From positions 1,011,501 to 1,075,500 of the forward strand of contig JAJTWR010000231.1 in the NCBI GenBank assembly GCA_021613335.1: a stretch of DNA of 64,000 nucleotides, in the 5' to 3' direction. Below the pieces are notes generated by a model, which ran no database searches, was not told where the DNA came from, and saw only the letters and a list, made by a program, of their open reading frames with translations. This DNA is from Whitmania pigra (Eukaryota; Annelida; Clitellata; Hirudinida; Haemopidae). The stretch's first letter is position 1. Each line of letters starts with the position of its first letter. Of this stretch, positions 1 to 12,807 are shown one piece after another. The position numbers were made by a program, and so were the translations under genes.

Positions 1-187
1 AAACTGCTCCTCATTGGGGGAGGAAGGAGGACCTCAGTTCAAATGGTCCTTCAGTGGTTCAGTGCTTTTTGCTGTCACTGTATTCACAACAGTGGGTTCG
101 TTTTTTTCTTGACGGATGTTAAAAATGTTTTGTTTTGTTTTTTACAACAGCGTTATTATAGTAAATTTTATCGACTTCAAATTTTAG
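1..187. other. K2P intron with a short SINE-like stretch
   Basis: This is intronic sequence upstream of the K2P pore exon. Around 31-55 it contains TTCAAATGG followed by CCTT, which resembles the B-box end of the tRNA-like sequence at 28884-28970. An open frame continues upstream of the exon acceptor, but the channel homology begins only at 188, so no coding use is claimed here. Confidence 0.4.
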
Positions 188-1092
188 GTTATGGAAATAT
201 TGCACCGAAAACATTTTGGGGTCGACTAGTCTGCATCGTGTATGCGTTCATAGGCATTCCACTGATGCTAGTTTTTCTTGCAAACATTGGAGGGGTCATG
301 GCGGATGTGTTTCGATTTGTGTATTCAAACCTTTGCTGCTGCGGATGCTTTAATTTGAGAAAGACATCCAACTCCGAGTCAAAGCTGAATCTGACCGAAC
401 AAACTCAGCGTGACACGGAAGATGCGAATGATTTCGACGAGGACGAAGATCAGTTAGGTGTCCCTTTAACTGTAACTCTGGTCGTTGTTGCTGGTTACCT
501 GTTCATGGGGTCGCTGTTGTTTGGTACTTGGGAAAAGTGGACGATGTTGCAATCTGCTTATTACTGCTTCATTACCATCTCGACGATAGGATTCGGGGAT
601 GTGGTGCCTGGAACAGACAACATAAACAGCGCAACGGGACAACTGACTATGATTGGCGCTGCGCTTTATTTAATCTTTGGCATGGCCATCATGTCGATGG
701 CTTTCAACCTCATACAGGAGGAAATGGTCAGCAAATTTATCTGGATATCTGAGAAGTTGGGTGGGTGATCAAAGCAATTTAAATAGGGAAACATTAAACA
801 TTAAACCATTTTGGGTTTGTTTCAATTTATTTGCTTTCGCTTTTTGTTTTTTCTGTATATATAACGGCTTGTTTGTTTGTTTGATTCAATAAACTCATAA
901 ACCAAATATATATATATTGATGCTGAAAATTTTCCAGGACTATCCAAGAAAGACGATGACGAGGAAGAAATTGCATCTAATTCAAAGGTGCCTCATCCTG
1001 GCACTCAAGAACCCAGCACCAGCAGCTTCAAGGATGCAAATTCTTTAACAAAATTTGCGACGGCTGCAATTTCTCAGCCAACGAAGAAATAA
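188..1092 (+). CDS. Two-pore-domain (K2P) potassium channel, 3' part
   Basis: This is the C-terminal half of a K2P leak channel, a plasma-membrane protein that sets resting potential. Coding exons are 188-760 and 938-1092 (TAA at 1090). The first exon opens inside pore 1 at the GYGN selectivity motif. A hydrophobic M2 helix (VCIVYAFIGIPLMLVFLANI), a Cys-rich then acidic loop, M3, the second pore motif TIGFGD and M4 follow. The two separate pore signatures, GYGN and GFGD, in one subunit define the family. The short hydrophilic tail is rich in Ser and Lys and has no domain I recognise. M1 and the start of pore 1 lie to the left: an acceptor AG at 186-187 precedes the exon and the upstream exons are outside the window. 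A possible poly(A) signal AATAAA is at 1176-1181. TWIK/TREK subfamily is not resolved. Confidence 0.9.
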
Positions 1093-1436
1093 AAAGACGC
1101 GAATGACAAACCACAGAAAATCAAATTCCAAAGATTAAATTCATGCTACTTTTTTGCACGATCAAATTCTAAGGAAATAAAAATGTTTTAGTAAAATCTA
1201 AAGTCGGCGTCTGTCTCAATCAATTATCTTATACAAAATATCAGAAAAATTTTCGCCTTGAAATTCATTGGAAAATGTCTGCTGAACATTTGGACGACCA
1301 GACGTAGTTTTGGACGTGCATTCAGACCTTATCGTAAAGTTATTCCTTAATCCCATAATGAAATTAAAATTTCCACCTGTTCATTTTAATTAAACGTTCG
1401 AATGGAGCGATTACTTGGGATGTTTGTTGTACTGCA
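1093..1436. other. K2P 3' UTR and spacer
   Basis: The stretch holds the probable 3' UTR with AATAAA at 1176. I see no other gene or repeat here. Confidence 0.5.
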
Positions 1437-2071
1437 GACCCGTGAGAATAGCCCAGCAACAAAATAGCTCAGGACGAAATAGCCCCGTCAAAATAGCGGT
1501 AAAATTGGTTCATTGTGGATTTGTTGCATGTTCACATGACGTGATGATAAGGTGATTCACTTTGCGTGGCTCGAATATGTTGTACGTCAATCGATAACAT
1601 AGATTAAATTCCAATTCAAACCCTTCATTGTACACATTGCAACGGGAACTCGGGGAAGGATCAACAGAAATTAAACGATCAAAGGAACCTTCGTGACTTA
1701 ATGAGTGTCTGGTAAATTAACTTTGTGCAGATTGCACACGTTGATTGTCAATTGATAATTTATATTAAATACCAACTTGAAAAGTCCATGTAAAGTGAGG
1801 AAGTAGCCGGAATCCTAATAATATTTTAAACGATAAATCTTCCACTTAATGAAATTCCCTGATACAAATTAAACTCAAAACGGTCACAAAAGCATTCAAA
1901 CCACTAACTTCAAATTAAATTCGGAGTCAGTTATCGGTTAATGTATTCAACTCACAAAATTTTTTATAATACATTAATACATTATTTTGTCACTGGGCTA
2001 TTTTGACGGGGCTATATTGACGGGGCTGTTTTTTACGGGGCTGTTTTGGTGGCGGGCTGTTATGGCGGGTC
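1437..2071. mobile_element. TIR DNA-transposon-like element (MITE)
   Basis: The ends are imperfect inverted repeats. The left end reads GACCCGTGAGAATAGCCC, and the reverse complement of the right end reads GACCCGCCATAACAGCCC. Both ends carry further subterminal copies of an AATAGCCCCGTC-type motif, facing inward. A 7-base direct repeat TTGTTGT at 1424-1430 and 2075-2081 could be the target-site duplication, which would make the element 1431-2074. The interior is AT-rich and holds no open frame of note, so this looks like a non-autonomous element of about 640 bp. The superfamily is not assigned. Confidence 0.75.
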
Positions 2072-2830
2072 ACCTTGTTGTGCATTTGGAGAATACATAT
2101 TCGTCATAAGCAATGAAACCTTCTGGCATGCTAAAATCCTTCGATAATTTTGTTCAAATTAAAATTAGAATTAGAATTCAAACGCCTTTTGAGAATTTAG
2201 GTCACAGCGACTCGTCGTCATTTTCGAGCCTCATCACGTATTCCTCTCCAATCAAGATAAATCCGGTCGTTTCCTTGGCATGTTTGCATTCTTGAACTAG
2301 TTTTGTTGAATTTTTATCGAAACTATTTTTCTCCGTCGATGCTATTTGTCACCAATGAATTGCCAAATGAGTTTTTTAAAGTATTATTCAACTTATCAAT
2401 TATTCGAATAATCGATCGACTAATTTAATATCTCCTGGATCATAAATAAACTCTTGTAAATAAATAATAGCAGATTACGAACACACCCGACATATTGAAC
2501 TCATGAGCGCTTGTAATCTTCAATTTGTAGAACAATCGGAAAAACAAACAAAGCCAAAAGAAAGTTCCATCAATATCTCATCGGTCTGTCTGAGAAGAGA
2601 ACCTCTGCACGTGCATTGTGTTGTGCACGTGCATTGTGCATGCTAGTGACGAGAGAGACATCCGGGGGAGAGCGAGGATGAAATAGGAGGCTGCCAACGA
2701 ATTTCTCCTACCGTGTTCTCAGTCGGTTGGGCATCTTGGGAAGTGCATCCAGGGTGATGATAATAATTATGATTAAGTGTTTCTGAACATGGACAATATA
2801 ATATTAAATGAAGTAAAATCCTTCTCAGAA
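2072..2830. other. Spacer and probable tolloid 5' region
   Basis: No conserved coding sequence is seen. A short direct repeat of a GTGCACGTGCATTGTG-like unit occurs at about 2609-2641. The region just before 2831 is probably the tolloid 5' UTR. An upstream in-frame ATG at 2789 would add 14 residues before the hydrophobic signal. Confidence 0.4.
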
Positions 2831-5800
2831 ATGTCGAAGGTGCAAGGGAGGCTGGCATTGTTTCTGAGGCTGTTTTTGGTCGCCTCGATTTTTATCGACT
2901 TCGCAGTGTTCCAAGAAATTGCCGACCCCTGCCAGGCCCGTGAGTTCAGTCGTTTTTGTTTTTTTTTTAATGTTTTCATTCGCACAAGTTTTTAAAACAT
3001 TCGATAATATAAAAAAAAAACTGCTTTTGCTATTTTGCTGTACGGCTATTCGAATTCAGAATTCATTCCGAACTTAAGCGTTACGACTTGTATTTTTCCA
3101 CACGTCGGGTGGGATTTTTGTGTCAAAATTACGACCACGCCCAAAGCTAAAAGCGTCGAGTGCACGGAATCAAGCAGGACGCATATAATAAAGTTAAAGT
3201 TTCAAGAGGATTCCAAGTTCTTCGCTTGTAAATCATTGTAAATCATTGTAAATCATTGAGACCAACTGAACTGCTCCCGTGTGTTGTGACAAGAAGCAAG
3301 CAATTGCATAAATCAACGAGGATGTAAGAACATGTCTGTTGAACAATCATTTCCTTTTCTCAAAACAAACCTTGGAAACGTTTGGAGCGTATGGATCTCC
3401 TGCACAACACGTGGATCGAGTCGATTTTCCTTTCAATTCATTACAACCTCAGCGTCATCAGAGATAACCGATGTTCAATTCGTCTGCTTAAAGTCTGTGC
3501 AAATGACCGCGATTTTCCTGTTTGTTAAGTAAAAAGGCGTCTGCATTATTGGTGACGTTAATGAAAAATTATAAATAAAAATACAAACATTAATTGAATT
3601 ACATTAAATAGATTTAAATGTTCTCAGTATATTATTATTTCCAAAAAGCTGTAATTTTTTTTCCATTAATATCACTAAAAGGGCACTGAAAACCGTCTGG
3701 CACGCATCCTTCGTTAAATTAATGTGACCGCTAAAAATGAGGTCTAATCGTAAAGTAGTGAGCAGAGTAAAAAAATGAAAAATTACAAACAATAAGTGGT
3801 TAATGCTGAAGTAATATTTCGTCAAAAAATTATAATTATACTTAATTACAATTGCACAATGTGATCGAAATTGCAAGTATTTCCACTTGATGATCCACGA
3901 TGATGATGATGATGATAATGATAATGGTAGTGGTGAGGATAATGATGATGATGCTGCTGCCGCTGCTGCTGGCTCTGCTGATGATGATGATGATGACGAT
4001 GATGATGGCAATGATGACGACGATGATGACGACGATGATGATGCTGCTCCTGCTGCTGATGATGATGATGACGATGATGATGATGGCTATGATGATGGTG
4101 ATGATGATGTAGATGATGTTGCTGTTCATTCATGACTTAAGCTGCCTTCATGGGAGACATAGCCCTCACGGAGGAGGATCTGATCTGGCTGGAAAAGCTC
4201 TCAAGTTCCTCCAACTCCACGTCGCAGTCGAACATGAAGAACATCCTCAACAGGTGTCGCCTCTTTATTTCCATTTGCTGTCGTTAAGTATGACGTATTA
4301 ATAATCGTCGTCATCCTCATCATCATCATCATCATCATAATTCACTTAACGTAAGGACTTTTTTTTTTTAATTTTAACGGCAGAATTATTCTTATCTATT
4401 TTTAAAAAATTTGCCTTTTAAAAATACTTCTCGAGATAACTTACGATGATGGATAGTCCAAAATAATGGCCTCAATGTAAACACACGACAAGATACATAG
4501 TCTCAAACTTGTCTCAAAAACTATTTATTGCGTGTTATTAAGAAGAAGAAGAAGAAGATTAAAACATTGTAATTCTGAGTCTACGTACATTTACATTTAC
4601 TGTTTCAATAAATGCTATTTGTTTGGCTCAAAACAAGGAACAGAAAAGCACGTCGAATTCGACAGAGGCAGAGGAGAGCAGCAACATCGAGGATGGAAAG
4701 ACTCTGGGAACACGGAATAATTCCTTACGAAATCGACGCCAACTTTAGCGGTAGATTTTCAGTTTCTGTTTTTTTGTCTTTGCTTTGGTTTTCGTTACGC
4801 TAGAATGTGACGATAGAGTAAGCGATAAACAACGATTGTGGAACCACTGTTGAATTTTCCAGGTGCAACTAAAGGCCTGTTCGAGAAAGCAATGCGAAGC
4901 TGGGAGGAGCATACTTGCATAACTTTCGTCGAACGGACGCACGAACACGTCAATTATATCGTCTTTACTCAGAAGCCCTGTGGGTATGTTGTTTCGAGGA
5001 TAAAATACTAATAATTAATATACAATTTAAAAATATATTTAATAATAGAAATACAATAATATTAACGATGAAAAGCGAAACTAATTTGTTTTCCCCAACA
5101 ACAGATGTTGTTCTTTTGTCGGCAAAAAGGGCAGCGGTCCTCAGGCAATTTCCATAGGAAAAAACTGCGATAAATTTGGAATCGTCCTCCACGAGCTCGG
5201 TCACGTGATTGGCTTTTGGCACGAACACACGAGACCCGATCGAGAGATTTACGTACAAATTAATTACGCAAACATCATTCCTGGTAATTGGCCAACATTT
5301 TTTGATCACTCCATTTAAAAGATAATGAAAATATTTCCGTAATGAAACATTGATGACATGTTGATCATACAACTATTGACTATAAATAGGGCAAGAAAAC
5401 AACTTCAACACTGTTGCCCCCGATGAAGTAGATTCGTTGAACGAATCCTATGACTTCGAGAGCATCATGCATTACGCCAAGAACACTTTCTCGAGGTACC
5501 CGAACCTGGAGTCCATCGTGCCCAGGAGAGAAGTTTATTCGGGCAAAAATTCGCTTGAAGTTGGCCAGAGACTTCAGTTGAGCGTTGGAGACATTTCTCA
5601 GACCAACAAGTTATACAGATGTCCTCGTAAGTCGTCTGCCTAAAACTTAGCAGTTCGTCCGTTATTGTAGAATGCTTTCTTCGTTCGCTGCGATGACTAC
5701 ATTTGACCAGTATTACTTGTATTCTAGGTTGTGGTGAGACTTTGCAACAAACCAGCGGTACATTCGCTGCTCCAAATTTCGACTTGGATAAATTGAACGA

Positions 5801-8800
5801 CACGAGAGGTTATTACAGATCGGAATTCTGTCAGTGGAGAATCAGCGGAACTCACGGACAAATCATCGTTCTGAGTATCGAGGCCTATGAAATTCCGAAG
5901 GGAACGAATTGCTACAACAGCTACATTGAAATCAGAGATGGTCATTATCACAGGTCACCTCTTTTGGGTAAGTATTAAGTGTGTATGAAGTAATGCTTTG
6001 ACATTTGAAAAAATGTTTTTCTGGCTGCATTAACATGAACTATAACAATTCCCATTTATTTCCCCATCGCTTCTTCAAATATCATATAAATAATATATAC
6101 TCAGATAATATATAACACACTATATATATATATATATATATATATGTATAAATATTAATATTAAATATATTATAAATATATTAAATATTTCATAATAATA
6201 TAAATATTTACATCAAATATGTAATATTTAATATTTAATATGATATTTGTATTTGATGAAAAGCTTGTCATTTTTTATCAACTAGTGAAGTACAAAGACT
6301 GAGGCGTTTAAAAATAAAACCCTTTGTAGTACGATTTAACGAAACTGAAAGTTGATTGACAAGGTATTCAAATATAAGTAGGAATTTTAGATACCAAATG
6401 GAAATCATCAATTGGACACCTTCTCTATAACCAACTTTTACTCGCTTAATTTAACTTTTTAAGAGTTCCGTGAGAGTAATTGCAAGCCAACCTAAAAAAA
6501 GCATGTTTTCAACATGTGACCTTAACCATAAAAAATATTCATTCTCTAATATTTCTTAACTTAATTAATTTAATTTAAGAGTTTAATTGCTTTGCTCTTC
6601 GCTGTACACACTGTTGCTGGCACTTTTTAACAATTTTTCTTCTGGCTGTCTCGGATTAAGCGTCGAGCTCAAAAAATTGAAACTTCATGCTGAGAGCGTG
6701 AGATTTGAGTACATTCATTTCAATATCAAGTGAAGTACATGAGGCGTCATTCAGTGATAATTCCGATCGATTCATCCCCCTTGTCTACTCACTGCAAATA
6801 ATTTCAAAGGTACCACCAAATAATTAAAAGATTATCTTCGTAAATACTTGAAAGAAAGGTGCATTTGCTGCATTATTTAATTTTTAATCATTCTCAAAAA
6901 CGCGTTTTCACTTTATTAAGCATTGGCTTAATAATTTTGATATTTATTAGTTTCTAATTCTCCTCTGTACGATGAATAGGGTATGATATTTTTTATATAT
7001 TAGTGCAACTCTAAAATCAAGGATTTTGGAATAGTGTAGAACATTATACAACATTATTTTCGGCATTATGCCTCAAAATTTTACATGTTTTTGCAATTTA
7101 CTTTTGGACTTTTACAAATCTTTTTTTCTAAAAATGCTTGTAAACCTTTTTGCTAAAAATTTTTGTGACAATTATATTATATTCTCAACTATTTATAACT
7201 AATAAATCCCATGTCCTTTCTCGAGAAGCATGTATATGTTTTAATTAATTTCAGGCAAAATTTGTGGAAGCGAATACAATGTGACGACTTTCAAATCTAC
7301 TGGAAGAAGAATGTGGATTGAGTATCGAATCACCGCTGGTCACATGGAAAAACAGCCCGGTTTCATTGCAAAATACGAAGGTGAAGTGCGTTGAATGAAA
7401 TAATTACATTAACTAAACTAAATTAAACATTTAACTTAAAGTCATACATTGTAAAGCTGACAATTCAATAATACGTTCAGTATTTTAACAAAATGCCATT
7501 TAGTTTTGCTCTTGTTGAAAGACATTTTATGTCAACGTTTAATGCAGCTTGACACTTGCGTTTGCAGCAATTCCTTCTAACCGTGATTAATATCCTACCA
7601 CGACGACAACTCCTTACATGTAAAAAGGATAAAATTCACTCTTTAAGGCTTCAACTTGACAACACAACAACACGTGATGGCCATTACCGCCTTGCAAACG
7701 GCAGAACACTTAAATATCTCAAAAATAAAAATCAACATGGGGTAGAATATTATGCACGTATTATTTGAAATATTTATAGTTTTGATAGTAAAACTCTGAA
7801 ATGAGAATGAATAAATCCATGTAAGTCTTGAAATAGTTGCAAGATTTTAAATTTAATGGCATCCAAAATTACTCTAGCAATTTGAATTCTAGTTTTAATG
7901 TAGTCATAATGTAATAGTCCGCATACATTTTTCGATAATTGTTTCACCATTAGTATTCGGAATTTAGAAATTTATATAAATTTAGAAGTAGTAATAAGTA
8001 TTCAGATCCTACATAGATTTAAGCAATTCAATTATGATTTAATGAAGTATTGGGGCTAAGTGCGCAACAGCTTTTGTATGCGATGTTTTTGCGTAGAAAA
8101 ATGAATTGCGGGTTGGTGGAACACATAAAAACATTATTTTATATGTCCTCAATGTTCTGCTATGACACAAAACTGACTTGAATTACTTTCTTTTCCAACA
8201 TTTTCCAACTCTTCACTCGACCTCACAAGAATTGTTTATCCCTTTCATAGTATTAAGTTACGTCAACCTCCTACGTCCAATGCGACCCTAAAGCATTTTG
8301 AATTTCTTATTATGTTTCACGTTCGTAGTCAAGTTGTTTTTTCCTTGTCATTATTTATTAGCTTTCCATGTGACATTCCAGCTAATGCTACCAGCATGAA
8401 ACGAAAGCACTTAACTTTGCAACACTAAATTTCCCACGGGGTGTAATCTTCTTAAGAACGATTTTTTTTGCATGGATTTTTAACTTTAAACACATTTTCG
8501 CGATTTCAGACACTATTGACACGAGGCTATTCTTTTTTTTTTGCGCGCGAATTGGTTAAGTGATGTTTTTATAATGTTAACCTTCAGATTTTTTTAATTA
8601 TGCTAAATTCCGAAAAGCTTATTAGCCTAGTTCTTAGCTTTTAACATCTTCTGAATATCTTCAGCGTTTAGTGAGAAAATTGTTGGAAGCAACTTACAAA
8701 TATTGTAATTTTTATTATTTTTTATGCAGCTAAGTGCGGTGGTGAAATAAAAAAAGAATTCGGTACTATAACGAGTCCTGCGCATCCTGATCCATACCCG

Positions 8801-9604
8801 CTCAACAAAAGCTGTCTGTGGGTGATAGAAGTCCCAGAAAAATATAACGTCACTTTGACTTTTCAGTCTTTTGAGGTCAGACTTTCATTTTTTATTTCTT
8901 GTATTTGTCGCGCGACATCGACGAAATAAGCTCAATTAACTTTTGTACAACACGCCAATGATTTTGTTTAGCATCTCCAAACCATGACTTCAGCATTATT
9001 TGCAGCTGGAAAAGCACGACACTTGCGTTTACGATTACGTGGAGGTGAGAGACGGTCAGGATGAGACTTCCCCTCTCCTCGGAAGATTTTGCGGCTACCA
9101 TATTCCTCGTAGTGTTCAGTCCACCACCAACAAACTGCTGGTCAAATTCGTTTCTGATTCGTCCATCAGCAAAGAGGGATTTGCGGCCAATTTCATCAAA
9201 GGTTGAAATTTTATAGAATACCGGAAATTAAAAATTAATTTTAAAAAATTAGTTTAGACATTACATGATCCTGTTGCAGCAATGTCTTTATGTGGTCGAG
9301 ATCGCGCATTTTTATTCTCCCCGTTGAAGCCGTTGATAAATCATTATGAACTCCTCTTTGTTTCAGAAACGAATGAATGTGCAACAGGAGAACACGACTG
9401 CGAACAAAACTGCACCAACACGATCGGTGGATTCAGGTGCGAATGCGACATCGGATTCGAACTAAACGCCGATGGAAGGACTTGCAGAAGTTTGTGAAAC
9501 ACGTGTTGCTAACGATGTGAAGTTTTCATTTTTATCAGCTTTCTATAATTGAATAATTTTATGAACGTTTAGGTTGTGCTTGAAAATATTGTGCAATAAA
9601 TGCG

Positions 9605-9638
<34 letters not shown>

Positions 9639-12090
9639 TATTATTATTTATTATTATTATATTATTATTATTATATATTATATTTCTATACAAACAAGAA
9701 ATATTTCTCAGCCGCCTGTGGAGGACACTTAAGCGAAATGAACGGTACATTCCACAGTCCCGGATACCCTGAAACCTATCCCCCGAACAAAAGCTGCACC
9801 TGGCAAATTGTAGCTCCTGAAGAATATCAAATTACAATTGTCTTCAAGGATTTTGATGTTGAAGGAAGCAACGTTAGTTTTCAGTTCCAATGGCTCAAAT
9901 CTGATTTCGCTTGATTTAAGTTTTTATTATTTGCTGTCGAGTGTGCCGTAGAAACAGGAGATCACCTTGGTTACCAATATAGGATTTAAATAAAACCTAA
10001 CAGGTTATTTATTTGATTAAAGTCCGTTGCATGACTAGGATGAAATGGATTAGATACCCAACACTGTGGGATTACATGCTTATTAACTAGCCATGAATGC
10101 CAAAATAATTGCCATATTCATTTTAGCAAGACTGCGAATATGATTTTGTGCAAATCATTAGCGGAGAAGATGAGGATGAAGATGTCTTGGAGACGTTTTG
10201 TGGATCGAACACACCACAATCTATTACCTCGAGAAGCAATTCGTTGAAAGTCGTTTTCAACAGCGATCAAACAGTACAAAGAAAAGGCTTCGATGCCTAT
10301 TACTACACAGGTTGAATGGATGATTGCTAATTGAACTTTTCATCTTAATGTGTCGTGTAAGAATTGTATTTTAAATTCTAAAAGCGAATTTTTCACGTCG
10401 CAGATAAAGACGAATGTGCGCAGAACAACGGCGGATGTCAACATATTTGTACGAACACTGCTGGAAGTTACGAGTGCTCCTGTAACAACGGATACACGTT
10501 GCACAAAAACTTGCACGATTGCAAGGAATGTACGCATCCTTTAAATGCTTTGCTTTAAAATAATCGCCCCAGTCGTCATCTTTTTTCGCGCAACTAGGTC
10601 CGTAATCGTTGGAAATATTTGCAGCCAGTTGCCAATACAATTTAACCGAGCCGTTTAGAACCATAGCCAGTCCCAATTATCCTGACGCATATCCTAGTAA
10701 GAAAAAATGCACTTGGCTTTTCTCAACCTCGCCAGGACATAAAATCAAACTGGTTCGTGGCTTCACAAATACCGTTCGTGTAATATTCACAAGTTGTGAC
10801 ATGCGCTCTGCAGGAGTTCCTCTATTTCGAACTGGAAGCTCACGTCGACTGCTTGTACGACAGGATTGAACTTTACGACGGCAAAGACGAGAACAGTACT
10901 CTTATTGGAAAGTTGTGCAACGTTGTCCTTCCATCCACAATCATGTCAACTGGTCACGTGATGTTCATGGCTTTCATGTCCGACGCTTCTGTACAGAGGA
11001 AAGGATTTGAGGCTGTGCCTTCGACTGGTGATATTTTTAGCTAATTTTCTCTGTGTGCTTTTTCCACTCATTTCTTCAACTCTTCTTTTTTGTGCCATCG
11101 TTATTTGTTCGTTGCTGTCGATGTTAGAAATATTTAAATAATTGCTTACAATGTTTTGGAGGTGAACCTGTAAGGACAATGAGTCTCATAAATCATGTGG
11201 TGGTCAGTTACAGCGTATTTTGCATGAATTTTTATCCTGAGTTTTAAACTTTCTGGAGAAAATAGGCTGGCAAAGCTGACATAAATCGTAAATTTATTTA
11301 TTCAATTGGAATTGCTAGGCCGTGTAAATAGGTTTGAGCGATTAAAACTTAAATTTATATGATTATGAACAGGCAAATGGAATAGATAAACCTAATACAC
11401 TTTCTCAATTTGTTGGGCATTTTGCATATTAATTAGATTAAGCAATTATCGAATATTTGCTCAATGTACAGAGTGCGGCGGAGCTCTAAAAGCTTCAAAA
11501 TCTCCTTCGAAATTCTTTTCTCACTCACAATTCGGGGACCAGAGTTACGACAATAAAGAAAATTGCGAATGGCTGATTACCTCCGAAAATGAACAGTACA
11601 GGGTTCATCTGAGGTTCACCTTCTTTGAACTCGAACAAGCAGATGGCTGTGGGTGAGTAGTCTATCAGAAAGCGCATGAAAATGGAATTCTTGGCTTTAA
11701 ATGAGTTTGTATCCTCAGATATGATTACGTGGACATATATGATGGTCTAACGACAAATAGCACGCATAACTTTCATTTGTGTGGAAACCAGGTTCGATTA
11801 CAATTTTCAATCCCTTTGTTGCACCAAATAATGGATGAAAAACTTGTTGATAACAGATTCCAGGAGATATCATATCAAATGGAACCAGCCTGTTGATTCA
11901 GTTTAAATCTGACGACACAATTGTTTGGAAAGGTTTTGAAATCATGTATTTTCAGAGCAATCTCATGCTGGATGAGCCAATGAAATCTGATAGTTGGAAA
12001 AGACCAAAGAGAGCCCATAAGCGCAACAAAGCTAAAAATTCTACTAGAATAAAGAAGAAATCAAAGAATTTCATAAAATTGCAGCCTTAG
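2831..12090 (+). CDS. tld/BMP1: Tolloid/BMP1-like procollagen C-proteinase
   Basis: Secreted astacin-family zinc metalloprotease. In animals, family members cleave Chordin/Sog to free BMPs and process procollagen. The 19 exons are 2831-2939, 4142-4253, 4644-4750, 4863-4983, 5105-5283, 5390-5626, 5728-5967, 7255-7380, 8730-8875, 9006-9201, 9367-9489, 9712-9872, 10127-10310, 10404-10529, 10625-10752, 10814-11027, 11472-11652, 11719-11791 and 11857-12090. They sum to 998 residues, against 986 for human mTLD. The domain order is signal peptide, prodomain ending in convertase site RQRQRR (after residue 85), astacin domain with [11 protein letters not shown] (179-189) and Met-turn SIMHY, then CUB1, CUB2, EGF1, CUB3, EGF2, CUB4, CUB5 and a Lys/Arg-rich tail of about 40 residues. 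Both EGFs have the calcium-binding DE/NEC start. I chose ATG 2831 because it sits directly before the hydrophobic signal; ATG 2789 is an alternative. No break is seen. Confidence 0.96.
3897..4126. repeat. (GAT)n-type trinucleotide tract in tolloid intron 1
   Basis: This is about 230 bases of GAT/GAC/GCT triplets. It produces long open frames on both strands that encode poly-Asp, poly-Met, poly-His or poly-Ile. It ends about 15 bases before the acceptor AG of tolloid exon 2 (4140-4141), where a pyrimidine tract would normally lie. A second short (ATC)n tract is at about 4308-4337. Confidence 0.95.
5968..8729. other. Two long tolloid introns flanking CUB1 exon 2
   Basis: Both introns, 5968-7254 and 7381-8729, are AT-rich and hold no coding sequence I recognise. 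A (TA)n run sits at about 6121-6146, followed by ATATTTAA-like low-complexity sequence to 6245. Confidence 0.7.
9602..9682. repeat. (ATT)n microsatellite in tolloid intron
   Basis: The tract is a run of ATT/TTA triplets with small interruptions. It ends about 30 bases before the CUB3 exon acceptor and is non-coding. Confidence 0.95.
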
Positions 12091-12540
12091 GACTTTTTAT
12101 ATTGAGAAATTGAGTCATCATTTTCACAAAATTGTTCCAACTTGCTTGCAATAATGGCCTTGTATTTGTTCTGCTAGCAATCGATTTTGCTTTTTCTTTG
12201 TTTACATCAGCAAACCAGATATTAATTTATTGTCAGGCAAACAATGCTTTTTCCTGGAATATTTTATACACGCGCAAAGTTGGACGATTGACTCATATAC
12301 ATTTTGTTTTCTGAAAGCGGCACATTTGATTTGCGAATAAGCGATTGGTGGCCAATATTTAAATTATAGTTTGGGATTCCAATAACCTCAGGAAAGCCAA
12401 TGACTTCGAGTCGAGATTTCGCTTTTTACAAAATGTTATCAATTTAAATAATGCAAAAATCTTCATCGTAATAAAGTATTCCCCTGTACCGCGACGGGAC
12501 AATTTTTTGAACTGCTGCACAATCTTCCTTAAGATTTGGC
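12091..12540. other. Tolloid 3' UTR and spacer
   Basis: AT-rich sequence after the tolloid stop. I see no gene or clear repeat in it. Confidence 0.5.
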
Positions 12541-12720
12541 GTGCAGGTTAGCCGAATGGGTTACGTGCCTGCATACGGCGGTAACGGCAACAGTCGTAAT
12601 GTGTAGTGTTCGAATCCCAGCCTGCACTGCCGCCAGCGCCCTTGGGAAGGAGCGCTATATAAATGGTTCCAAGAAGCGCCTCTGACGCTATGCATATGGC
12701 GCTATATAAATGAAGTTACA
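12541..12720 (+). mobile_element. tRNA-derived SINE, copy 1
   Basis: The head looks like a class II tRNA (Leu/Ser type). A perfect 7-bp acceptor stem pairs GTGCAGG (12541-12547) with CCTGCAC (12621-12627). An A-box-like TTAGCCGAATGGGTTA and a B-box-like GTGTTCGAATCCC lie between. The body reads CCCTTGGGAAGGAGCG, then two GCGCTATATAAATG tails resembling the 3' ends of L2-type LINEs. A close copy lies at 62540-62700 and a diverged one at about 26738-26930. As it carries a body and tail beyond the tRNA part, it is not a functional tRNA gene. Confidence 0.88.
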
Positions 12721-12807
12721 AGATGGAACTGCTGAAGTCGAGAACTTTACAATAAACATATGATGCCAATGAGCAACATTATTAATCATTACTTCTTGCG
12801 CGAGGGC

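Noticed and set aside
3604..4135. Long open frames (poly-Asp, poly-His, poly-Ile, poly-Met) on both strands
   Set aside because: They are translations of a GAT-type triplet repeat inside tolloid intron 1, open in several frames at once.
9559..9750. Poly-Ile/Leu/Tyr open frames
   Set aside because: They come from the (ATT)n microsatellite before the CUB3 exon.
10371..10676. Reverse frame over tolloid EGF2 and CUB4
   Set aside because: Antisense to exons fixed by family conservation.
12541..12627. Functional tRNA gene
   Set aside because: The tRNA-like head is followed by a SINE body and tail that recur elsewhere, and the anticodon and T arms pair poorly.
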